This document shows positions 44,456 through 52,847 of a stretch of DNA of 64,000 nt, one piece after another. The stretch comes from Aeromicrobium erythreum. Lineage in GTDB: Bacteria > Actinomycetota > Actinomycetes > Propionibacteriales > Nocardioidaceae. The notes under the pieces were generated by a model that did not search any database, was not told where the DNA came from, and was given only the letters and a program-made list of their open reading frames with translations. The stretch covers positions 2,232,001 to 2,296,000 of the forward strand of contig NZ_CP011502.1 in NCBI RefSeq assembly GCF_001509405.1, written 5' to 3'. Within the stretch, counting starts at the first letter, position 1; each line of letters starts with the position of its first letter. Both the position numbers and the translations under genes were made by a program.

Positions 44456-46195
44456 GTGACCAGCCAGCCCACGCGACCCGTGCACCACCAGGCCAGCTTC
44501 GAGGAGCTGGGGCGGCCGTTGAGCGACGTCACGTTCTGCGTGGTCGACCTCGAGACGACGGGCGGGTCGCCGAAGGCGGGGGCGCGCATCACGGAGATCG
44601 GCGCGGTCAAGGTGCGCGGTGGCGAGGTGTTGGGCGAGCTGCAGACGCTCGTGAACCCCGAGGAGAGCATCCCTGCGTTCATCACGGTGCTCACGGGCAT
44701 CACCGACGCGATGGTGGTGCAGGCCCCGCGGATCGCCGAGGCGCTGCCCAGCTTCCTCGAGCTCGCGGCGGGCAGCGTGCTGGTGGCGCACAACGCGCCC
44801 TTCGACGTCGGCTTCCTCAAGCACAACGCCCGCGAGCTGGGCATCCCGTGGCCGCGGTTCGAGGTGCTCGACACCGCCGTGCTCGCGCGGCGGGCACTGC
44901 TGCGCGAGGAGGTGCGCAACGTGAAGCTCTCGACGCTCGCCGCGCACTTCGGTGCCGGCACGACCCCCGACCACCGGGCCCTGCACGACGCCCGCGCCAC
45001 CGTCGACGTGCTGCACGGGCTGTTCGAGCGGCTCGGCTCGCTCGGCGTGCACACCCTCGAGGACGCGGTCACGTTCACCTCGAAGGTGACGCCCGAGCAG
45101 CGACGCAAGCGTCACCTCGCGCAGCACCTGCCGCACGAGCCGGGGGTCTACCTCTTCCGCGACGCGCGCGACGACGTGCTCTACGTCGGCACGTCGCGCG
45201 ACCTGCGCAAGCGGGTCGGCAGCTACTTCACCGCCGCGGAGACGCGCACCCGGATGGGCGAGATGGTCAAGCTCGCCGAGCGCGTCGACGCCGTCGTCTG
45301 CGCCACCGCGCTCGAGGCGCGGGTGCGCGAGCTGCGGCTCATCGCCGCGCACCGCCCCCCGTACAACCGACGGTCGCGCTTCCCCGAGCGCCAGTCGTGG
45401 ATCAAGCTGACCCGCGAGCCCTGGCCGCGGCTGTCGATGGTGCGTCGCGTGCTCGACGACGACGCCGTGTACGTGGGTCCCTTCGGCCACCGCAGCCAGG
45501 GCGAGCTGGCCCTGGCCGCGCTGCACGAGACGTTCCAGGTGCGTCAGTGCACCACCCGCATGGGCCGTCGACCGCGGGGCAGCACGTGCGCCCTGGCCGA
45601 CCTCGGACGCTGCCTCGCGCCCTGCACCGGCGACCTCGACCCCGACGTCTACGCCACCGAGGTCGCCCGCCTCGACGCCGCGCTCACGGGCGACCCCGCC
45701 GAGGTCGTCGAGCGGCTGCGCGCCCGCATGGGCGAGCTCGGGGCGCAGCAGCGCTACGAGGAGGCGGCGCAGGTGCGCGACCGGTTGGCCGCGTCGCTGC
45801 GGGCCGTCGACCGCACCCAGCGGCTGCGGCAGCTCACCGACGTCGCCGAGCTCGTGGCGGCCGCACCGGCGGAGAAGGGCTGGGAGGTGCACGTCGTGCG
45901 TCACGGCCGGCTCGCCGCCGCCGGCCTGCTCCCCCGGCACGTGCACCCCGCCGCCTGGGTCGACACGCTGCTCGCCACCGCCGAGGACGTGCCCACGCCC
46001 GGCAACGGCACCCATCCGGCGCCGGCGGCGTCGGTCGAGGAGACCGAGACGCTCCTGCGCTGGCTCGAGTCCCCGGGCGTGCGCATGGTGCGCGGGTCGT
46101 GGCAGGTCCCGACGGCCGGCGCGGCCCGGCACGTCGCCGCCCTCCCGACGGAGTCCGACGACCAGCGCGCCACGCGGTCTAGGCTGTCGGCGTGA
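44456..46195 (+). CDS. DEDDh exonuclease fused to a GIY-YIG (UvrC/Cho-like) nuclease
   Basis: A 579-residue two-nuclease protein. The N-terminal 3'-5' exonuclease (about 20-190) is like the epsilon subunit of DNA polymerase III: D31 and E33 in VVDLETTGG, NAPFDVGFL, and HRALHDARATVDVL. From about 228 comes a GIY-YIG domain (PGVYLFRDARDDVLYVGTSRDLRKR), then a UvrC-like middle with a Cys pair and a UvrB-contact-type helix (RYEEAAQVRDRL). This fusion is known in actinobacteria, where a repair role is presumed. GTG 44456 fits the leaderless promoter. Confidence 0.88.
   Translation: MTSQPTRPVHHQASFEELGRPLSDVTFCVVDLETTGGSPKAGARITEIGAVKVRGGEVLGELQTLVNPEESIPAFITVLTGITDAMVVQAPRIAEALPSFLELAAGSVLVAHNAPFDVGFLKHNARELGIPWPRFEVLDTAVLARRALLREEVRNVKLSTLAAHFGAGTTPDHRALHDARATVDVLHGLFERLGSLGVHTLEDAVTFTSKVTPEQRRKRHLAQHLPHEPGVYLFRDARDDVLYVGTSRDLRKRVGSYFTAAETRTRMGEMVKLAERVDAVVCATALEARVRELRLIAAHRPPYNRRSRFPERQSWIKLTREPWPRLSMVRRVLDDDAVYVGPFGHRSQGELALAALHETFQVRQCTTRMGRRPRGSTCALADLGRCLAPCTGDLDPDVYATEVARLDAALTGDPAEVVERLRARMGELGAQQRYEEAAQVRDRLAASLRAVDRTQRLRQLTDVAELVAAAPAEKGWEVHVVRHGRLAAAGLLPRHVHPAAWVDTLLATAEDVPTPGNGTHPAPAASVEETETLLRWLESPGVRMVRGSWQVPTAGAARHVAALPTESDDQRATRSRLSA
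46180..46185 (+). promoter_or_regulatory. -10 hexamer, leaderless RAM-domain gene
   Basis: TAGGCT, 6 bases before GTG 46192, inside the 3' end of the exonuclease gene. Confidence 0.5.
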
Positions 46196-46467
46196 TCACC
46201 GCCATCGTCTTCATCCAGGCCGAGGTGTCCCGGCTGTCCGAGACCGCCGCGCAGATCGCCGACCTCGACGGGGTGAGCGAGGTGTACTCCGTCACGGGCG
46301 ACCTCGACCTCGTCGCGATGGTGCGGGTGCCGCGGATCGACGACGTCTCCGCGGTCGTCGCCGACCGGCTCAACAAGGTCGACGGCGTGCTGTCGACGCA
46401 GACGCAGATCGCGTTCCAGACCTTCAGCCGGCACGACCTCGAGGACGCGTTCAGCATCGGGCTCTGA
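46192..46467 (+). CDS. stand-alone Lrp/AsnC ligand-binding (RAM) domain protein
   Basis: A 91-residue protein made only of the AsnC/Lrp effector domain, with no DNA-binding helix-turn-helix. The sequence ETAAQIADLDGVSEVYSVTGDLDLVAMV is typical. Stand-alone RAM proteins bind amino acids and are thought to act as regulators or partners of full Lrp proteins. The GTG overlaps the exonuclease stop by 4 bases, yet it also has its own leaderless promoter. It ends 12 bases from the convergent trpD stop. Confidence 0.9.
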   Translation: MITAIVFIQAEVSRLSETAAQIADLDGVSEVYSVTGDLDLVAMVRVPRIDDVSAVVADRLNKVDGVLSTQTQIAFQTFSRHDLEDAFSIGL

Positions 46468-46479
46468 GCCGACGGCTGC

Positions 46480-47526
46480 TCAGTCGGTCGGTGCCAGCTC
46501 CTGCGTGACAGCGGACCAGCGGGCCAGCACGTCGCGCGCGGCCCCGGAGTCGATCGACGCCCGCGCCCGCTCGACACCTGCAGCCAGGCGTTCCAGCAGC
46601 GGTCCGCTGCCGCCGTCGTAGGCCGCGAGGGCAGCACCCGCGTTCAGCAGCACGGCGTCGCGGACGGGCGAGACCTCGCCGTCGAGGATCCGGCGGAACA
46701 CGTCGGCGTTGTGCACGGGGTCGCCGCCGCGCAGCGCCTCGGGCGACGACAGCGAGAACCCGAGCTCGCGCGGGTCGAGCACCTCCTCCACGACGCCGGC
46801 GCCCACGACCGTCCACACGCGAGTGGTGGTCGTCGTGGTGATCTCGTCGAGACCGTCGTCGCCACGGAAGACGAACGCGTCGTCGCCGCGGTCGGCGAAG
46901 ACCTGCGCCATGAGCGGTGCCGTGCGCAGGTCGGAGCACCCGACCGCCGACGCCTGCGGACGCGCGGGGTTGACCAGCGGGCCGAGGACGTTGAACGGGG
47001 TGGCGATGCCGATCTCGCGCCGCGGCGGGCCGGTGAAGCGCAGCCCCGGGTGGAACAGCGGGGCGAAGCAGAAGGTGATGCCGGCGCGCTCGAGCACCGC
47101 CGGCACCGACGCGGCCCGCACGTCGAGCCGCACGCCCAGCACCTGGAACACGTCGGCGGTGCCGCTCTGGCTCGACGCGGCGCGGTTGCCGTGCTTGACG
47201 ACGGGGGCGCCCGCACCGGCCGCCGTGACGGCCGACATGGACGAGATGTTGACCGTCTTGGCCCGGTCGCCACCCGTGCCGACGATGTCGACCACCCGGC
47301 CGGGGACGTCGACGAGGACGGCGTGCGACAGCAGCGCGTCGACGAGTCCCTGCAGCTCGGCCTGGGAGATGCCCTTCGCGCGCAGCGCCACCGCGAACGC
47401 GGCGATCTGCGCCGGCGTGCTCTCGCCCTCGAGGATCGCCGCCATCGCCCACGCGGTCGACCCGGAGTCCAGGTCGCGGCCTCCGACGAGCTCGTCGAGC
47501 ACGTCGGGCCAGGTGCGCGCGCTCAC
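46480..47526 (-). CDS. trpD: anthranilate phosphoribosyltransferase
   Basis: TrpD joins anthranilate to PRPP in tryptophan synthesis. Signature GTGGD at 83-87 followed by KTVNIS, then [16 protein letters not shown] and GPLVNPARP. It is 348 residues long. The GTG 47526 overlaps the receiver gene stop by 4 bases, so the two are cotranslated. No other trp genes are nearby. Confidence 0.94.
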   Translation of the reverse strand: MSARTWPDVLDELVGGRDLDSGSTAWAMAAILEGESTPAQIAAFAVALRAKGISQAELQGLVDALLSHAVLVDVPGRVVDIVGTGGDRAKTVNISSMSAVTAAGAGAPVVKHGNRAASSQSGTADVFQVLGVRLDVRAASVPAVLERAGITFCFAPLFHPGLRFTGPPRREIGIATPFNVLGPLVNPARPQASAVGCSDLRTAPLMAQVFADRGDDAFVFRGDDGLDEITTTTTTRVWTVVGAGVVEEVLDPRELGFSLSSPEALRGGDPVHNADVFRRILDGEVSPVRDAVLLNAGAALAAYDGGSGPLLERLAAGVERARASIDSGAARDVLARWSAVTQELAPTD

Positions 47527-47933
47527 CCCGGCTGCAGCACGGAGCGCGCGAGGTCGACGAAGACCTCGGCGAGCCGCAGCGGGTCGATCGGGTGGGACAC
47601 GGCGGCGTCGGCGCGCGACCAGGTCGCGAGCCAGGCGTCCTGCGGGCGGCCGGTCAGCACGAGCACCGGCGGCGCCTGGAAGATCTCGTCCTTCATCTGC
47701 CGCGCCACGCCGAGTCCGCCGACGGGCGTCGACTCGCCGTCGAGGACGACGAGGTCCGGACGACGACGGGCGTCGTCGAGGTACTGCCAGACGACCGGCT
47801 CCGTCGCGCACTCGACGAACTCGACCTCGGGGAGGTCGGGGTGCGGGCGCGTGCCCAGCGCTGCCATGACGGCGTTCCGCACGTCTCGGTCATCGCTGTA
47901 GACCAGGACTCGGAACCTGCTGCGCTCGGTCAC
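47523..47933 (-). CDS. atypical receiver-domain protein
   Basis: A 136-residue single receiver domain with no output domain. It keeps the acidic pair (SDDRD, about 13-17) and the phosphoacceptor Asp65 in LVVLDGES. The usual Lys of the KP motif is replaced by His (VSHPIDP), so phosphorylation-driven switching may be altered or lost. The start GTG 47933 is 6 bases after TACGAT; ATG 47948 is the longer option. It is coupled to trpD and divergent from ctaE. No partner kinase lies in the window. Confidence 0.78.
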   Translation of the reverse strand: MTERSRFRVLVYSDDRDVRNAVMAALGTRPHPDLPEVEFVECATEPVVWQYLDDARRRPDLVVLDGESTPVGGLGVARQMKDEIFQAPPVLVLTGRPQDAWLATWSRADAAVSHPIDPLRLAEVFVDLARSVLQPG

Positions 47934-47939
47934 GTGGGA

Positions 47940-47951
47940 ATCGTACATAAT
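47940..47951. promoter_or_regulatory. abutting divergent -10 hexamers (receiver gene and ctaE)
   Basis: Minus strand TACGAT (47945-47940) is 6 bases from GTG 47933. Plus strand CATAAT (47946-47951) is 6 bases from GTG 47958. The hexamers directly abut, so the two promoters probably interfere. Confidence 0.6.
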
Positions 47952-47957
47952 GAGCGC

Positions 47958-48596
47958 GTGGCCACTACTTCCGTGATCCCCGCGTCCCGACTCCACGGCA
48001 CCGAGGGGCGTCCCTCCATGGTGACGGTGGGCACGATCGTCTGGCTCTCCAGCGAGCTGATGTTCTTCGCCGGCCTCTTCGCCGCGTACTTCACCGTCAA
48101 GAACGTCACGCCCGCGCTCTGGGACCAGGAGACGCAGCTGCTGAACGTGCCGTTCGCGGCCGTCAACACCTCGATCCTCGTGCTGTCGTCGCTGACCTGC
48201 CAGTTCGGCGTCTTCGCGGCCGAGCGCGGCCGTCCCGGACGCACGGGGACGCTGCTGCAGTTCCGCAAGTGGGGCATGCGCGAGTGGTTCGTGCTCACCT
48301 ACGTCATGGGCGCGATCTTCATCGGCGGCCAGGCCTTCGAGTACGCCGAGCTCGTCCACGAGGGCGTGACCATCCCGTCCTCGGCCTACGGCTCCCTCTT
48401 CTACCTCGCCACCGGCTTCCACGGCATCCACGTCGTCGGTGGTCTGCTGGCCTTCCTGCTGGTGATCGGCCGCACGTTCGTCGCCCGCCGCTTCACGCAC
48501 GAGCAGGCCATCTCCGCGATCGTCGTGTCGTACTACTGGCACTTCGTCGACATCGTCTGGGTCGCCCTGTTCGCGACCATCTACCTGATCCGCTGA
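47958..48596 (+). CDS. ctaE: cytochrome aa3 oxidase subunit III
   Basis: CtaE is the third core subunit of the aa3 oxidase. The 212-residue protein has five membrane helices, starting at [24 protein letters not shown], and a conserved [14 protein letters not shown] at the C-terminus. It is located just before qcrCAB, as in other actinobacteria that form a bcc-aa3 supercomplex. Start GTG 47958 is probably leaderless. Confidence 0.95.
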   Translation: MATTSVIPASRLHGTEGRPSMVTVGTIVWLSSELMFFAGLFAAYFTVKNVTPALWDQETQLLNVPFAAVNTSILVLSSLTCQFGVFAAERGRPGRTGTLLQFRKWGMREWFVLTYVMGAIFIGGQAFEYAELVHEGVTIPSSAYGSLFYLATGFHGIHVVGGLLAFLLVIGRTFVARRFTHEQAISAIVVSYYWHFVDIVWVALFATIYLIR

Positions 48597-48617
48597 CGCC
48601 TGCCGCACGGCTCGGCG

Positions 48618-48631
48618 TTAGGCCAACCTAA
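48618..48631. promoter_or_regulatory. iron-box-like palindrome before qcrCAB
   Basis: TTAGGCCAACCTAA matches 13 of 14 bases of the right part of the DtxR/IdeR consensus (TTAGGCTAACCTAA); the full 19-bp consensus is met at only about 14 positions. A TACGCT hexamer at 48658-48663 may be the -10. Iron control of a haem- and Fe-S-rich complex would make sense, but this is inference. Confidence 0.4.
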
Positions 48632-48692
48632 GCCTGCGGACCTGGCAGAACGCTAGGTACGCTGGTTACCCCTGACAGGAATGAGGTTCTCG

Positions 48693-49523
48693 GTGCGCAC
48701 TCTGTCGACCCGCCGCCGTCACCCCCTCGCCGGACTCGTCGTCCTGGTGCTCGGTCTCGTGGCCGCTGCCGGGCTCTGGTCCGCGCTCGCCCCGAAGCCC
48801 GCCCAGGCGGAGCAGTACACGGCACGCGACGTCGAGGCGGGGCGCGAGCTCTTCCTCATCGGCTGCGCCAGCTGCCACGGGCAGAACGCCGAGGGCATCA
48901 CGACGAAGGACGGCGGCAACTACGGTCCGTCGCTGATCGGCGTCGGCGCCGCTGCCGTCGACTTCCAGGTCGGCACCGGCCGCATGCCGATGGCGCAGAG
49001 CGCTCCGCAGGCACCGCGCAAGGCACCCGAGTACGACGCCGAGGAGACCCGCCAGCTGTCCGCGTACATCGCGTCGCTGGCGCCCGGCCCGGCCATCCCG
49101 GCCGAGGAGTACCTGAACTACAAGGACGTCGACGTCGAGGGCCTGCGTGAGGGCGGCGAGTTCTTCCGCACCAACTGCACCGCCTGCCACAACTCCGTCG
49201 GCGCCGGCGGCGCGCTGCCCAACGGCCGCTACGCCCCGACGCTCAAGGGCGTCAGCGCCAAGCACATCTACGAGGCCATGGTCACCGGTCCGCAGCAGAT
49301 GCCGGTCTTCAACGACGACCTCATCACCCCTGAGGACAAGCGCAACGTCATCGCCTACATCAAGCGCGTCCAGGAGCAGCCGAACTACGGCGGCCTCGGC
49401 GGCGGCGGCCTCGGCCCGGTCGTCGACGGCGTGTTCGTCTGGGTCCTCGGCATCGGCGGTCTGATCGGCTTCGCGATCTGGATCGGTGCCCACGGAGCGC
49501 GATCGAAGAAGAAGAAGGCCTGA
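48693..49523 (+). CDS. qcrC: cytochrome bcc complex dihaem cytochrome c subunit
   Basis: QcrC carries electrons from the bc1-type complex to the aa3 oxidase. A signal anchor lies at about 12-35. Two CXXCH haem sites are C58-A-S-C61-H62 and C162-T-A-C165-H166. A second membrane helix is near the C-terminus, then a KKKK tail. I chose GTG 48693 (276 aa), with GAGG 6-8 bases upstream; ATG 48681 is the alternative. The dihaem form is the actinobacterial type that replaces a soluble cytochrome c. Confidence 0.95.
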   Translation: MRTLSTRRRHPLAGLVVLVLGLVAAAGLWSALAPKPAQAEQYTARDVEAGRELFLIGCASCHGQNAEGITTKDGGNYGPSLIGVGAAAVDFQVGTGRMPMAQSAPQAPRKAPEYDAEETRQLSAYIASLAPGPAIPAEEYLNYKDVDVEGLREGGEFFRTNCTACHNSVGAGGALPNGRYAPTLKGVSAKHIYEAMVTGPQQMPVFNDDLITPEDKRNVIAYIKRVQEQPNYGGLGGGGLGPVVDGVFVWVLGIGGLIGFAIWIGAHGARSKKKKA

Positions 49524-49528
49524 ACGAG

Positions 49529-50596
49529 ATGAGTGACGAGATCCAGTCCCACGACAGCAGCAGCACCCCGGCCCGCACCGAGCCGGTGCAAGACCCGGGC
49601 CTGCAGCCGCACCAGTGGCGTCCCACCGACGTCGACCCGGCGCAGGAGCGCCGCGCCGAGCGTCAGATCTCCGGCATGTTCACCGTGGCGGCGCTGCTGT
49701 TCGTGCTGTTCGCCGTCTCCTACTTCGCGATCGACTCCGACCAGACGTTCCTCAACTGGTCCGCGTCGAACTTCGCCCTCGGCGCGACGCTCGGCGGCGG
49801 TCTGCTGCTGATCGGCGTCGGGATCATCCAGTGGGCCAAGAAGCTCATGGGCGACCACGAGATGGTCGAGATGCGTCACCCGGCCCGCTCCTCCGCCGAG
49901 GACCGCGAGGCCGTCATGGCCGACATCAACGCCGGCCTGCGGGAGTCGGGCGTCGGTCGTCGACCGCTCATCCGCAACAGCCTCTTCCTCTCCGTGGGCG
50001 CGCTGGCGGTCCCGTCGGTCGTGCTGCTGCGCGACCTCGGCCCGCTCCCCCACGGCCAGGACGAGACGGTCTGGAAGAAGGGCATGCGCGTCGTCAACGA
50101 CGTCTCGGGCCTGCCCATCCGCCCCGAGGAGATCGAGGTCGGTCAGCTCATCAACGCCGAGCCAGCCGTCTTCTTCCCCGCCGAGGGCGAGGAGGAGGCC
50201 GAGGTCCACGGCCACGAGCTCCTCGCGGCCAAGTCGAAGGCCGCCATCATCGTCGTACGCATGCGCCCGGAGGACATCACGCCCTCCGAGGGTCGCGAGA
50301 ACTGGGGCATCGACGGCATCCTCTGCTACTCCAAGATCTGCACGCACGTCGGCTGCCCGATCTCGCTGTGGGAGCAGCAGACGCACCACCTGCTGTGCCC
50401 CTGCCACCAGTCGACGTTCGATCTCGCCGACAACGGCAAGGTCATCTTCGGCCCCGCCCACCGTCCACTGCCGCAGCTGCCGCTCGGTGTGGACTCCGAG
50501 GGCTACATCATCGCGATGAGCGACTTCCCCGAGATCGTGGCGCCGAGCTATCCCGAGCTTGCGCGCGACCAGAAGAGACTGGATGGTGAGTCATGA
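49529..50596 (+). CDS. qcrA: Rieske iron-sulfur subunit of the bcc complex
   Basis: QcrA holds the [2Fe-2S] cluster that takes electrons from menaquinol. Ligands are C271-T-H273 and C290-P-C-H293 in the Rieske motifs CTHVGC and CPCHQS. Three membrane helices in the N-terminal third are an actinobacterial feature. Length 355 aa. It starts 5 bases after the qcrC stop and overlaps qcrB by 4 bases. Confidence 0.96.
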   Translation: MSDEIQSHDSSSTPARTEPVQDPGLQPHQWRPTDVDPAQERRAERQISGMFTVAALLFVLFAVSYFAIDSDQTFLNWSASNFALGATLGGGLLLIGVGIIQWAKKLMGDHEMVEMRHPARSSAEDREAVMADINAGLRESGVGRRPLIRNSLFLSVGALAVPSVVLLRDLGPLPHGQDETVWKKGMRVVNDVSGLPIRPEEIEVGQLINAEPAVFFPAEGEEEAEVHGHELLAAKSKAAIIVVRMRPEDITPSEGRENWGIDGILCYSKICTHVGCPISLWEQQTHHLLCPCHQSTFDLADNGKVIFGPAHRPLPQLPLGVDSEGYIIAMSDFPEIVAPSYPELARDQKRLDGES

Positions 50597-52296
50597 GCAC
50601 TGACACCTACACGCCGGTCGAGGACACGGGCTTCGGCAAGAAGGCCGCTGGTCCCGTCGGCTGGCTCGACGACCGCCTCGGACTGGCCGGGGTGGCGAAG
50701 AAGAACCTGCGCAAGGTCTTCCCGGAGCACTGGTCGTTCATGCTCGGCGAGATCGCCCTGTGGAGCTTCGTCGTGCTGCTGCTCACCGGCGTCTTCCTGA
50801 CGTTCTGGTTCCAGCCGAGCATGTCCGAGGTCGTCTACGACGGCTCCTACGCCCCGTTCCGTGGGCTGGAGATGTCGCAGGCCTACGCCTCGACGTTGCA
50901 CATCTCCTTCGACATCCGCGGCGGTCTGCTCATGCGGCAGATCCACCACTGGGCGGCGGCGCTGTTCGTGGGCGCGATGCTCGCCCACATGCTGCGCATC
51001 TTCTTCACGGGTGCGTACCGCAAGCCGCGTGAGATCAACTGGCTCATCGGTGTCGGCCTGCTGGCGCTCGGCATGGTCGAGGGCTTCGCCGGCTACTCGC
51101 TTCCCGACGACCTGCTCTCGGGCACCGGCCTACGCTTCGTCGACGGCCTGATCCGCTCGATCCCGCTCGTCGGCTCCTACCTGGAGTTCTTCATCTTCGG
51201 CGGCGAGTTCCCGGGCGAGGAGATCATCCCCCGCCTGTACATGGCGCACATCCTGCTGATCCCGGCCCTGCTGCTCGGCCTGATCGCCGCGCACATGCTG
51301 CTGCTCGTCTACCACAAGCACACGCAGTGGCCGGGCGCCGGACGCACGAACGACAACGTCGTCGGCTACCCGATGCTCCCCGTGTACGCGGCGAAGGCCG
51401 GCGGCTTCTTCTTCGTCGTCTTCGGCTTCACCGCCCTCATGGGCGCGCTGGTGCAGATCAACCCGGTGTGGGCGTACGGTCCGTACAACCCGTCGGAGGT
51501 CACGGCCGGCTCGCAGCCCGACTGGTACATGGGCTTCTCCGAGGGTCTCGTGCGCATCATGCCGAACTGGGAGAGCACCTTCCTCGGCCACACCTGGAGC
51601 TGGAACGTCTTCATCCCGGGTGTCGGTGGACTGGGCCTGCTGTTCACGGTCCTCGCCCTGTGGCCGTTCGTGGAGCGCTGGGTGACCGGCGACCAGCGTG
51701 AGCACCACCTGCTGGAGCGTCCGCGCAACGCCCCGACCCGCACGGGTCTCGGCGTGGCCGGCATGACGTTCTACGGTGTCGGCTGGGCTGCCGGCGGCAA
51801 CGACATCATCGCCACGCAGTTCCACCTGAGCATCAACGCGCTCACGCACATCTTCCGGATCGGCATCTTCCTGTTCCCGGTGATCGCGTTCATCATCACG
51901 CGACGGATCTGCATCGGTCTGCAGCGCGCCGACCAGAACAAGATCCTGCACGGCTACGAGACCGGTGTCATCGAGCGTTCGCCCGACGGCAGCTACGCGG
52001 AGCGTCACGCCCCGCTCCCGGTCACGGAGCAGTACCGCCTCACCGCGCACGACCGTCTCCCGGCCCTCGAGGCTCCGGCCGAGACGGACGAGAACGGTGT
52101 CGCGCTGCCGCACGGCCGGGTCGCGAAGGTCCGCCACCGGGTGCGCTCGTTCTACTACAAGGGTGCGATCGACAAGCCGACGCTCGCCGAGGTCGAGCAC
52201 GCCGACGAGCACCTGGCCGAGATCGAGGGCCACCCCGTGCACCTCGGTGAGGACTTCCAGGGCGTGTCGGAGACCGGCATCCCGAAGTCGCACTGA
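50593..52296 (+). CDS. qcrB: cytochrome b subunit of the bcc complex
   Basis: QcrB is the membrane core of menaquinol:cytochrome c oxidoreductase, binding two b haems and the quinol sites. It has 567 residues with eight or more helices, paired histidines in the second and fourth helices, and the Qo-loop-like PDWYMGFSEGLVRIMP. The long C-terminal extension after about 430 is common in actinobacteria. The operon ends at the terminator 13 bases further on. Confidence 0.96.
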   Translation: MSTDTYTPVEDTGFGKKAAGPVGWLDDRLGLAGVAKKNLRKVFPEHWSFMLGEIALWSFVVLLLTGVFLTFWFQPSMSEVVYDGSYAPFRGLEMSQAYASTLHISFDIRGGLLMRQIHHWAAALFVGAMLAHMLRIFFTGAYRKPREINWLIGVGLLALGMVEGFAGYSLPDDLLSGTGLRFVDGLIRSIPLVGSYLEFFIFGGEFPGEEIIPRLYMAHILLIPALLLGLIAAHMLLLVYHKHTQWPGAGRTNDNVVGYPMLPVYAAKAGGFFFVVFGFTALMGALVQINPVWAYGPYNPSEVTAGSQPDWYMGFSEGLVRIMPNWESTFLGHTWSWNVFIPGVGGLGLLFTVLALWPFVERWVTGDQREHHLLERPRNAPTRTGLGVAGMTFYGVGWAAGGNDIIATQFHLSINALTHIFRIGIFLFPVIAFIITRRICIGLQRADQNKILHGYETGVIERSPDGSYAERHAPLPVTEQYRLTAHDRLPALEAPAETDENGVALPHGRVAKVRHRVRSFYYKGAIDKPTLAEVEHADEHLAEIEGHPVHLGEDFQGVSETGIPKSH

Positions 52297-52308
52297 CCGA
52301 CCGCACGC

Positions 52309-52348
52309 ACGACGAAGGGCCCCGGAGTATTCCGGGGCCCTTCGTCGT
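52309..52348. terminator. terminator of the ctaE-qcrCAB block
   Basis: Perfect 18-bp arms (52309-52326 and 52331-52348), loop GTAT, beginning ACGACGAAGG as in the ileS/divIVA terminator. Confidence 0.9.
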
Positions 52349-52349
52349 C

Positions 52350-52800
52350 CCCTCCCCTGCTGGTGCGCTGCTGCGAGGGGGGTCCGACCTCTGCTGGTGC
52401 GCTGCTTCAGCTCGTGCTGGGTCTGGTCTCCGCAAGGGCCTCGACCGGGCGGCTGGGCGGCGAGGTGGCTCTGATTCTCGGGCTGTGGCTCTCGTGGGAC
52501 GCAGGATTCTGCGTTCCTGCCACGACAGCCCAGCTCAGCGGTAGATCCACCGCCTCTACAGCGCTCGGAAAGGCGGCAGACCTACCCCCGACGGGTGATT
52601 CGGCGGCAGACCTACCGCTAAGCGGGCGAGAACGCAGATTCTTGCGTCCACCCCGAGCGCGACCCGCAGCCCAAGACCCCAGACCAGCGCGCCGCCCAGC
52701 TGCCCGGTCGAGGCCTTTGCGGAGACCACACCCACGACGACCCGCGCCGACGCAGCCGCAGGACGAGTCCTCAGCCGCCCCACGGGCCCGTAGGACGCGC
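52350..52800. repeat. composite inverted-repeat element B, related to element A
   Basis: Left arm CCTCGACCGGGCGGCTGGGC (52439-52458) is identical to that of element A; the right arm at 52694-52713 is its reverse complement with one mismatch. CTGCTGGTGCGCTGC occurs twice at the left end, and CGACGCAGCCGCAGG sits at the right end (about 52749-52763). An internal hairpin is built on GCGGTAGATCCACCGCC and GGCGGCAGACCTACC. Short ORFs across it look like GC-rich noise. It fills the gap between qcrB and the L,D-transpeptidase gene. Confidence 0.8.
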
Positions 52801-52847
52801 CGGCGCACCAAGAGCCCGCCACTCCCCCGCCCGGCGGGGCAGAAGCC

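Noticed and set aside
43699..46182. 827-codon ORF running from element A into the exonuclease gene
   Set aside because: Out of frame with the exonuclease and made of Arg/Ala-rich translation of repeats.
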